Part shown: one piece after another, positions 12,201 to 24,200 of the stretch | Numbering within the stretch: the first letter of the stretch is position 1 | Layout of the letters: each line of letters opens with the position of its first letter | Source: Chondrosia reniformis | Lineage: Eukaryota; Porifera; Demospongiae; Chondrillida; Chondrillidae | Assembly: GCA_947172415.1 (NCBI GenBank) | Contig: OX359191.1 | Span: 5,146,001-5,210,000 of the forward strand | Reading direction: 5' to 3' | Length of the DNA stretch: 64,000 nucleotides | Notes under the pieces: generated by a model | What the model was told of the DNA's origin: nothing | What the model saw: only the letters and a program-made list of their open reading frames with translations | Database searches by the model: none | Program-made: the position numbers and the translations under genes

Positions 12201-15200
12201 CTTAATTTATGATTGAAACTGTATAATTAAAATAAGTGTTTGTTTATCTGATAGGAGATTGCTTTGAACCAAGCCAAAACATATGCTCAAGAAACTGAAT
12301 TATCTAAAAGAGTTTCGGAATGGGACAGTAGAATTAGACCTCAGTTAATGGAGGAAGTATGTGTAGTGATCTAAGCCTTAATCTACAATAGTGCTGTCTC
12401 TGTGATATATGTATATTACAATAAAAACATATTAGCTATAACATTTAATTGCAAAATTGTTATATCAATCATTAGATTTAGGGTAGACTACTTGGTTTGC
12501 TGAAAATGTATGTACATGTACGTACGTATGTCAAGTTAGTCTATTATTGTATTCACACTCTTAGTAAAGTGTTTGACAACAAAACGGTTTATATGGATAA
12601 TTTAAGAGAGAGGCAGGAATGAAGCATTCTTGTAGTAACTGTTTAGTGCTAGATTGTACGTGGCTATGTACATCGGCTGTCCTGGGCTCAACTTCAAGGA
12701 ATTGCTATATATTTTGCACTTTCCTTCTTCATTCAACAATGGTCATGAATGATTCCATTGCCATGTTGATTTTTGTGACACTTGCCAAAACTACCTTCAC
12801 TATAGGTTCCACTGTGATGTACCTTTAAAAGTTATTAGGCAGCACTTAAGTATTACCTATGTTTGAAGACTGACAGACTCATCTTTGATACATACTGTAG
12901 ATATCTGTAAATTGAGCATACGTACGTATATGTACATAGAATATCAATCTGCCTAGTTACAGTATTTTTATGTCTTAATAGGAACGGCATCCTCCATTTG
13001 ATATTCATGCATATGGAGCAAAAGTCATTACAAATCTCAAGATGCATAATAAAGGTATCTGATGCCTACGTACATATATGTAGTTGACAATAACAGTATT
13101 ATAAGTAAAATAAAACCTTTGAAAAATTAAGTTAGAAGTAGGGATAGCCACTGTTGCAACAATGAATAACATACCTTGAAAAAGTATCAAAACAAGACAG
13201 TGATCATGAGAGATACAACTTACCATACAGAACTGGCTTATTGAAATTTTAACTATACATATCACTTCTTTGTTTAGTCGCAGCATGGATATCTGAAGTA
13301 GGGATAGTCTGATGTAGCCCAACCACTGTTCTTCCTCCACTTTTTGGTGGTCAGACTACATCAGACTCAAGTAGGGATGGTGCACCAAACATATAAGCCA
13401 TGGGTATGGATGAAGTAACTTAATTTCAGTATACTGTATGGTTAGCTGTATCTCTCATGACCACTATCTTGTTTCGATACTTTTTCCAGGTGTGCTATTC
13501 ATTGTTGCCATACTGACCAACCCTTCTTCTAACTTAATTTTTCTAATATGTTTATATATACCTGCTTTTCCTGTTATTATTACTTATTTGATTGTTGTTG
13601 AAAGTTTTCTTGGTGATAAGTCGAAATAACATCGCTGTCAAAGAGTAAAGAGCTTTGGTTTTTCAAGATTAAAATGCTTTGTGAAGAGTGCGTTCTAACT
13701 TAGGGTAGTCTATTCCCTACTTTGAAAAGATTAATGACAATTTAGAACTTAATAAAATAAGGATTTCAAAAGATGGTCCTTTCAAAAGTTACGATTTAGA
13801 ACTTGTATCTGCCGACATAACTTCGCATGTTTGTGCTAGTTCATTTGAAAAAAGGAGATGAAAGAGTGATTTATGGAATTAGACCCATTCCTGGTTAACC
13901 ACTTTGCTAACGATATAGAACATGAAAATAGCCTACATAAATGAGTACGAATGGTCGACTTAGTCACTAGAACCATAAATCAAATCGTTGTTATTTTCAA
14001 ACATGGTGGCTGTTTTTTTTCGGCCAACATTAATTAAGTAGTACGGTAGTACTTTATGATACAGCTGAGTATGGTTTCACTAGACGTTTGTATTAAGAGA
14101 AATTCAAACTTAAACTGTCATATTATGTTTAAATTAAGTACGTATATTCAAGACTTATTACTATTATTATTATAGGTAAGCCCTTTTAGCAAAAGCAGGG
14201 GACCATGAATAAATATGTGAAGTTAAATATTTTAGTTAAAAGTCAAAAATTAATAATTGCCTATAAAAATCATTTTGAGTCTTCTTTTAAATATTTGATC
14301 TCCAGCCTGACAACAAATTCCATTCCTGACTTGATTTTGCCATCCAGTTAGACTTTGGGATAGGCAATCAATTTCCCTAGCTCTCCTTGCACTCTTTCTA
14401 CCCAGCTCTTCCTGAATCCTGAAGCTTCCCGTCATACGGTACAAGTCGACCACAAGTTCCTTACGAAATTCCGCAGATTACCCGATACGAAATTCTGCAT
14501 TTATCCAAGCAGCAAGGTTTGACAGTCCGCGAATTGACTGAGGGTAGCCGTGGAACGTTCCGCAGGAGGCTCAAAAAGGATTTGGTCGAGCATCGGTAAT
14601 CACCGCACACGTTCGTGGATAGTATACTTATGATTATGGGCCCTTACGGTGGTCACAGGAAAGGTCAAGTATTGATAATGTTTTGTTAAACAAACAGTGT
14701 CAATCGCGAGAACATTTTTCATTAACTTTCATCTTTTATTTTTCCTTATACCTATGTATTTTAAGATTTTATTCTTTCATATACACTTTATATAAAAAGA
14801 ATTGTAATATACGTACAAATGGAATTGTGTTCGTACCTATACGCACTAATAAAACCTATTAAATCATGAATCAAGTCATACCGTCTCGAGAATTATGGTA
14901 ACTTCTTTCAACTTTAACTCCTCGGGTTCCTCGGATTCGTTTGATTAAGTTCCACAATCGTGCCTCGGTTTTCGAGCAGACACTCAAGGAATTCCCCAGC
15001 GGATTTCCTAGGATTTCGTCACAATTCCATAAGGAACTTGTGACATGTACTGTATATGCTGGACCCTCTTGCCTCCAATATTTTCTTATGGAAACCATCC
15101 TTAGCATCCTTCTATTTTTCAAAGTCATCCAACCAAGCCTCGATCAATCTCAACTTCTCAGATGGACAGTCCCATCTCTAACCTAAAATAGCCTCATACC

Positions 15201-18200
15201 TGCTGCCCTTTTGCACCCTCTCCAACCTCCAACCTCTGTGCATCACCATTACTGCACTCTATCCACAAAACACAGCAGCAGTCTATGGGGTGCCTTTTGT
15301 GTAAAAACATGACTGAAAACGCAACCTATCAAAATGGTGATATTTACATATATCAACTGATATTTATTATATATCAACTGATATTTAATGCATTTGTGGT
15401 CACACTATTTTCACATGGTGTCATGAACTGTGCATGTGACCATGCAAAAGTACTGCCAATCTAATTTAAAAATTATTACCCAGGGATATCCTCATATGAC
15501 ACATGTACTATCTTTTACCAAAAAATGGCTGAATCATCTCAAACCATTGGAAGCCCTTCTTTGAAGTTAGTGTTGAAGATATCAAGTATCTTAAGTCACT
15601 GAATTTTTCAAAATCAAAAATAGCAGAAATTCTTGGTATTAGTTGTAAGACACTATACAATAAAATTGCTCAATTAGCAACATCAGCACAAATGGATCCA
15701 AATTTAAAGACCTACACTGACATAACTGACAGAGAGCTAGATGATAAAATTAGAACTCTCAAGCAAGTACATTCCAATGATGGTGAGGTCATGATCACTG
15801 GTCACTTACTGTCTGAAGGAATATAGGTGCCACGAGCTAAGTTAAGAGCAAGTATTCATAGGGTTGACCCTGAAGGCACTGCACAGAGGCGAAGTATTGC
15901 AATTAAAAGACGAATATATCATGTGGCACATACCAATGGTGTATGGCATATAAATGGACACCATAAACTTATACGATGGTGTTTTGTAGTGTACAGAGGA
16001 ATTGTTGGATATTCAAGGACAATTACAAATGCAGTACCAATAACCAAGCTACTATACCTAAGTAGGAATTATATCTGTCCAAAGCCACAGCTACCTTTGA
16101 TGGTAAAGACCATGCTTTCAAGAAACACTTCTTAAGCAGTTAAATCTATGGGTAACCTCAGGCTGTTGGAACATGTTGAACTGCTAGGCAAGCAGTTCAT
16201 ACCTGTAAAGGATACATGTGACTTTGGATCAAAACCTAATGGGGGTTTGAGGAGCTGCCAATTGTAAAAGACAACACCTCATCTCTAAGCCTATATCAAT
16301 TTCCCCATTTCACAAGCAAACAAAAAGTTATAAAAATTTTGCATTATTTGCTCTTCTGCTGCTCTGATGTTGGAACCAGCTTTTGAAAAATGTGGCTCAA
16401 ACATATTCTGGATGATGTCAGCTGTCAATCTTGGCTTTTCCTGGGCAACCAGAAGTTTCCGTATCTCTTGTGGATGCATGGTTCTCAACAAGGGTTTGAA
16501 AATAAAGTGTTGATAGCAAGCCATTTCTGAATTGCACCAATTCAGCATGGGTGGCATAAAGTGAGAAGTGGTACCAGACTGCTTTGATGGCTGCTAGTCT
16601 GTTACTAAAAGACAGAGATGAGGTGAATCCACAATCAAAAATAAAAGAAAAATCTACTCTTTTCAGAAGTGCACTAGTCTGCATCTCATCTTCACATTGA
16701 TACAACTAAATATATAACCAGGGTTATATAGATTGACTATATATAGAATCATGCTAAACTGTTAAGTGCTTGCTTCTTTTACTTCTGTTAACTTTGCTTG
16801 AACTTCTGTATCTGGTAATCCTTTTAGCATCTCTTCAGGTTTGGTTTCTGTTAGGGAACCATGCGCAGGGAAATCGGCAGTGGCTTTGGAAAAATAGTGA
16901 GGTGCTTCTGAGCCATGAAGCAACCCCAAGGCAACCACAACAGCCAACTTCTCCTTAGTCAAAGATTGAATGTTATGATTAACTATTATTCCACAGTCAT
17001 TGGAGAGTTGTCTGAAATAGAGCTGAGGCCTTTGCCATGATGTATAGCATAGCCTAAAAAACTCGTTTGGGTCTGCCATCATCAACTGCTGGCTCTCCCG
17101 TGAACCTCGCCTTTAGGTTCCTTTGAGTGTGAAAGGTTGTCTTCCTTATGGTATGAATGGCATCGTCTAGCAGCGAATATTAATTCTTTGAATCTCCTAG
17201 TCCTCTGTAAAAGCCAGCCTAGCATGTGATCTCAAAATGCTAGGAAAGTCACAGGGAGCACATGTGACTTCTGAATTGCTCTATAAAGAGATAATATGAT
17301 TCAGAAATTGACTCTACTTTAAAATTTACTAACACCTATACCATGCACTTACTTGTCTAATAAACATTCATCCATAGAACTCTGTAGCTGCTCCTCTTGG
17401 GCAGCATTATCAAAAGAATCAGATACATCAGAAAGATCTTCTATTAAAAGGTCACAATATTCACTACATCGAATTTATAGTCACACAATTAAGTGTACAT
17501 AGATGGGGAATGCATGATAAATGCTCTAACCTTACTTGTAATTGTAGCACTCAGAGGACTGTTGTGGATGACTGGAGGAATATGACATTTCAGCAGTATC
17601 AGACCTCAAATCAATACTATCTGATTCAGGTTCTATTCCAGCCAATGTCACAATTTGTTCTGTTTCCCAGCTGCAGGTTTCTTCAGTTTCTCTAAAATTA
17701 TCAACCATGCCTGCAATCAGCATGCATTGCATTGCCATAGGATTAATCATAACATACAGGAATTGGAAGCCTTCTTCTTGTTCAGCGGTAATTTCTTCTA
17801 AAACCTTCTGTGCCCATATATATATATATGGACCCCCTACCAGCAAGCTTTAGCAACTTCCCGTACAGTCCAAACAAATGAGGCTGATGTTTTGGGTACT
17901 GTCAAACTCTTATTTCCACACCCAATGGGATTCAGTATAGTGAATGAAAAAGAAGCATCATCCCACATTGCCTTACTTCAGTTGCAGCTTCTTCTTGATT
18001 CATTTCTGAGGTCAAATGAATTTTTCCAATTAGGCCTGCTCTTGCTATGGATATTCTACTTTTGCCTATATATATGCATATATAAAGGTCAATAAGCAAG
18101 TAGTACATTAAGAGTGGCTGCTGTGTACATTTCATAGTATACCTCTTGGTATGGGAATTCATTGCCTTCTGAAACATAGTCCTTTGGCAGACATATGATA

Positions 18201-21200
18201 TTTTTATCCCACTCTTGTTCCTTGGGCTTCCCTGTTGACTGTTCCTGTTTTTTTCTTTCAAAAAAACTAGTGGGGAAGCTGAATTTTGGTTTTCTTTTCC
18301 TGGGATTATTCAGTAAACTGGCTGGTTGGTCAGATTCACTAGCTGCAGTTGGTCTGGATCTGCTGCTACTAGCAGCAAACTGCCTTGACAAAGCTTGAAA
18401 GATTTCACTAAGATTATTTGCTTCATCAATTTTATAAATTCAGAAACTGCTGACTACATAGGGCCTATGACCTGGTGCTCATTAAGATTTAATAGATTCA
18501 ATGCTTAACTTCTCTTGGTCATTTGCTCATCAGATGACTGTACATGGTCTTGTGGTAAATGACATCATCTTAACACCATTCATTGTGTGTGGCTTATATA
18601 GGAGTCTAGATGCAGCTGAAACATTGCTCAGTGTAGTGTCCTTTCTTCTGAATTGGTAAGACTTACCAACTTGCACAGAAAGGCTAAAGTAGATATGCAT
18701 CTTTTCCTTACTCTATCAATGTGCATCCCTCAATTCAGTTGCTTATCCACCACAACTCCAAAAAACTTCTTTCTGACAACTCTGCCAAACCTCATCATTC
18801 ATCCTAAACTCAACATTATCGGCCTCCCTCCTTCTACACCTCCTTGATAGGTCTGATGTTTAACCTCAGGTCATTGCTTTCACACCAAGATGACACTCTT
18901 TCCAAATCCCCATTAACTGTAGTAGTAAGCTTATCTATACATGAGATGAATAATAAATATTCGTATCATAGCATACTGCTACAGCTGCAAAGGACAGCTG
19001 GTAGGTCATTTATGAAAAGACTGAAAAGAAGATGCCCAAGAATTGAACCCTGTGGCATCCCAATCAGAAACAGCCTCACCAAGAATAACCCTCTGCCTAC
19101 GATCACACAAGTAATCCCTAAACCACAGCAATGCATCCCTCTTAAATTAGTTAGCTTCTCCATTAACAAGGGATGTCATATAGAATCAAAGCCCCTGGAT
19201 AGATCAATAAACACAGCTCCAACCACTTCATTCCTATCTAAACTAAGCCTCCAATCATCCATAGTCTTTAGCAAAATGTCCTGAGTACAATGTTTAAGCC
19301 TGAAACCAGACTGTTCTGCATGTCCTACTAACTTTTAACACTAAAATAGAGTACAGGTATTTGGGATTAAACAAACATTTGTAGATAAACGTGCACTATA
19401 GAATCATTGTCTAAAATCCTTTTTTACTTAATATTGTACAGTGGAACTTCGATTTTATGAACTAATTGGGGATTGACGTTGCCATAAAATCAAATTGTTC
19501 ATATAATCAAACAATGTAAGAATAGATACACATACATATGAGTAAACCATAAAAAAGGCATCATCTAGAGTGGTATCTTTTGCAGATTTCATGGTGCACC
19601 GCTTAGTTGAACTATTGCAGCTGTCTAATTTCAAAACAAACTGTTTCAATTTGACTTCATTACGCATAAAATCGACTTTCCTACCTCATATTTTTTGGAT
19701 AGTAATGTTACTGTAGCTCCTCTAGCCATTCGTTCACAAATATTCAGTTTTTTCCTCAAGTGTCAGCACCGTTTGCTTCCTTTTAGTAGTAGCCATTTTG
19801 GTATTATGCAACACTAAAAAACGTTTGGATAACTGACGGTTCGGTTAATCGACGTTCCTCTGTAATTTGTACAGAGAGTCTATTTCGATGGTAAACTGAA
19901 TTACATTTTGTATAACTACACTTCTTCTTCTATATGTGTTATCATTTTCTTGTTGAGGAGTATCATGCATTATAGGACGTTTGTCTAAACAGGCATCTAA
20001 ACATATGCGTGAATTGTGAATCCACCCTCTAAACTACAGTCTTCAGGAGTAACTTGATTAAATGTCCAATGCACTGATTGTAGTAGTTTTTGGCTTGTTT
20101 GCGATCTTTGAGGTCGAACTAGGGTTGGAACTTTGGCAAAGGATTCCTCTATTGGGTTCAAGACGGGAGAATACGGAGGTAAACATTTTGTTTATGATTG
20201 ACACCTTCGAAACAGTCTTTAACCATTGTTGTCTTATGAAAGTGCACGTTATCCATCACGAAATGATGGGAGCTATCTTCAAGGACAGCTGCAACTTCAC
20301 TTAAAAACAATTGAAAAGTCTCTTGATTGAAAGGTTGCAATTGCATTTTAAATCCAAGTAATCCATCCTTAGAAATGGCTACACGAAGAGATAAATTACC
20401 ACCATGTTGGGTAGGTAGGCAAATCGTACCTCAATGGCCACTTATGTTTCTGCCACGATGTTGTTTTGCATGTAGATTAAACCCACACTTATCACACCAT
20501 GACAAATTTCTCGTCCTGCAATTGAAACATCCACCTGGCGTAATCATATCTCCATGTTATAGTTTCAGGTGTGTTCCAGGATACTGGGACCTGATATAAG
20601 GTTTTCATTGTTATATACATTGTCCTTTTTTAAAAGATTGTGTATAGTTGAAAGCGGTATATCCTGAATGGTTGCAAATGTTGTGGAATCATCAGCAATT
20701 TTTCTTCTAATTTCCTCTAAGGTAACGTCATTTTGTTCCTGAGCCATGGTAACGACAGCCCTTTCCTGTTGTGTGGCTAACTTTCAAGGCTTTTTTCCTT
20801 TATGAATTGTTCCAATTCTACTAGTCTTCCTGAAGGTTTTCACGATGCTAGAGACAGTATGTTTATTTATTCCAAGAAGTTTAGCCAAGTCTGCTTGCTT
20901 CATACCCTTGTTGAACACATTTTCAATGACTTTCTCCCGAATTTCCAAACTAATTTTTGTGTATTTTCCTCTAGAACCTGAGCGTTGCACAGTTGCAGAC
21001 ATTTTTCGTAACAAACGTTAAAAAAGCAAGTGAAAAATCATCAATAGTAACTGGAAAAAACGTTAAACCAATCCAAGCGTCCGTTAAATCAATGTGAAAG
21101 AACATTAAACAAATAAAAAATGTGTTAGACCAATATGAAAAAAAACTGTAATAAATGTGTAGGTTGTTCAACAAATAAAGAATGGTTAGTTTGTAGTTGG

Positions 21201-24200
21201 GACAAAGCCACTTCTCATCCGTAGTCAACAGTAACAACATTGAACAACAGCTTCTTGGGCTATCACCCACTTCTTTTCAAAGGCGTCTGGATTGTTCCAA
21301 TAGGAGGGCAACACTTAAAACTGTATCCCCAAAAAGGTCTCCCTTGCCAGCTTGATTGCCAATGCTCCTATCTTACAATCAGTTTGTAGGCTGGTGTATT
21401 TGGCTAGAACTTCATCAGGTGTCTTAAGGTCCTTGGTGTTGATTGGAAGTTCATTTGAGTTTCCTTTAGGGTTCTAATATTTAGTGGTTTGACCATGAGA
21501 TCTACTGTGGTAGCATTAGTAATTGGAGTATGAACTGAGAATGATGTTTCACTGGTTTGAGGTGTACCCAGTAGCGGCGAATGGCAGGTAAGTAGATAGT
21601 CATCTACCTGTCTTGTCAAATAGTCCAGTTTTGTCATCATTGCATCATTACGTTTCACCAGGCATTCCAATGCATTTACCATGGCCTTGACTGCTACTGT
21701 TAGTTCTTCCAGGTTAGGATTTTATGATACAGAAACATCTGACTTCTTCACCTCCGGACCTTTTTCATCAATGTTAACTATGGACTCCAAATCATTCTTG
21801 TCCGCTTCAAGGACACTTGTACACTCTTCTGATTCATTGCTACCTGGTCCTATATCTATGGAATCCTGAATGTGTGCTGTGTCGGTTGCTGGCTGCTCAT
21901 GTTCTGAAACAAAGAGGATAGTGCCTGTCAATTCCTTTTTCCAATGTTAGCTGCCTTTGGCTTTTTTCTTTTCAATTTTGAAACTTTTTAGGTTTCTTGT
22001 TTCACATGACTTTGGTGTTTTAGTTGTGTTCACTGTTCCATTGCCATCAACCAGTGGGGCACATTTTGCTAGAGGAATTGGTACACCATCAAAGGCAGGA
22101 GTCTCAAAGGTTCGATCCAGAAAATCGTTTTCAAAATCTGACATTTAACTTTTTGTTCCTATAACAAATAGAAGCTCATAGTTAAGGGAAGTAAACCTAA
22201 TTACACAGTTTAACAATTCTATGTAAATGCAGTGGTTTTAATCTAGTATACCGTTAGATTTTAGATACAATTACTACCGCTAGCTAATTAGAATGTTTAC
22301 AAATAGCCACTACAACTCCATCGTATAGCTTCTTCGCAATCCTAACCTTGCATGGCTTCGAAACATTCAGAAATAGCGGTTCAACTAAGTTGTTCTTCTT
22401 AACTACAGAGACAAGGTCTTCATTAGGCCAGTATACTAAGACAAAATTGCCTGAAAAAGAATGCATATCATTAATAAATGTGCCGACACTAAATTAATTC
22501 AATTGGTGATCTCTCTCAAAGCGTTCTCTGAGATTTTATTGCCTGACCAGGTTTTTAGGGGGTTTGAGGGAGGGCATTTCTCCCCCCCCCCCCCCTCCTG
22601 AAAATAGTTTTGCCCCCCCCTTGAGCTTTAGTCTATTTTCACTTGAATTATTTAGGAAATTATTAATAATCAATACATGTGAATGGTTTTCATTGTCAAA
22701 CAGCAATATCTTCTAAGCTTTCTAATCCAGACATTCACATTCTGTTCAAGTTCTTCATCTGACAAGGACTCAGCGGATTCCAATGCAATTTTCATTTAAT
22801 ATGAAAGATTGACTTCTCCATGTCAATTTCTCAGACGAGACTTTATCATTTTCATATGGGAAAAAGAGCGCTCAACAGAGACAGTTCCATCAGGAATGGT
22901 TAGGCAAATATTAGCTAGGATGCTCAAGTTTGGAAACATCGCTATTGGAACATGTCAACACTTCAAAAGGTTTTCCAATCTGTGGGTAGATCTGAACTTG
23001 AAATGATGACTGGTGGCATTAGAAATTCATCCCCTACAACTCTTTCAGCTGAAAGCTCAGACCCATAATGCTCAAGGAGTACTTTAACTTGGTCTTCTCC
23101 ATATACGTACGTAGTACATATACGTATATAGTACAGTTTTTTAAAGAATTTGGAGTCTTCTTAGGATCAAAAATGCTGAAACAAAGCGGTTTTGGATATT
23201 TTCTTTCAATGTGGTGAAAAATGGCTCGGTTACTCGTCTCTGAAATGATGCTACATCATCACTGTTGAAGTTGATACTTACAGTATTAGCCATCTCCTCT
23301 TTCACTTCTTGCAAATCTAGCTCCTAATTAGCTGCAGGTTGAACTACATCTTCCAGAGTGCAGGGTAGCATCCATAAGGCTTGAGCTGGACAAATCCAAC
23401 TTCTCTGTTAGGAGACTCTTACTCAGCAGTGACGTAAACTCATCTTTCTACTTCACTTCGCACCACGAATTGACGAAGGGTTATTTTAAATTTACCGAAA
23501 AGTGTCTAATATTTAGTTTATTACATTGAAATATCAACACAAAGTGTCCGTTCATATAGAACTAAATACGGTACTTAGTTCTCAAACACATTCTAAAACC
23601 CGTCCGCTCTACCGTCCGTTCACCCGTCGAAAGTTCAGTTTTTGCTGATTTGTACCGTATGTTGTGCCATACACTAAGGTAGTACATGTTAAGTCTCTAG
23701 TGTTCATCAATATCAGCAAGGGTCATCCTCTGAATCACAGTCACTTGCAGCTCAGCTCTGATGTACTACTATACCTTCTCATCAAGATTTCCTAGAGTAA
23801 GAGGTATTCCTCTCCTCTTCTTAAGGAGTTGTGTGATCCCTTCTTCTGATCCAACTTTCTTCAGATCTACCTAATACTGTATCTTAAGTGCACTGTACTC
23901 TCTCCTAGAATTCGAAACTTCTTGGTAAAATGCTGCTGCGTTTCCACACTGAGCAGCATACTCGGCAATTTTTACTCTAGCTTCTGGTGTGAAGTGAGTA
24001 TACTTTTGCTTTCTCCCACTAGCTCCGTTTCTCTCCTCCTCCATTATTCTACATATTCTATATATTCTACATGGCATTGTTGACTTCTCTTGTTACAGCA
24101 TCTGGTTGCTTGACTATTTTACTTGTAGGAAAAGATTGCTTCTAAAAAACATAGCCATTTCTCTCGATTGTTGAATAGAACTAGAACCGCACGCAGCTGG

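Noticed and set aside
18844-19284. 146-codon plus-strand ORF
   Set aside because: It is antisense to a LINE RT fragment whose minus-strand motifs (PQGSILG, FIND) are clear.
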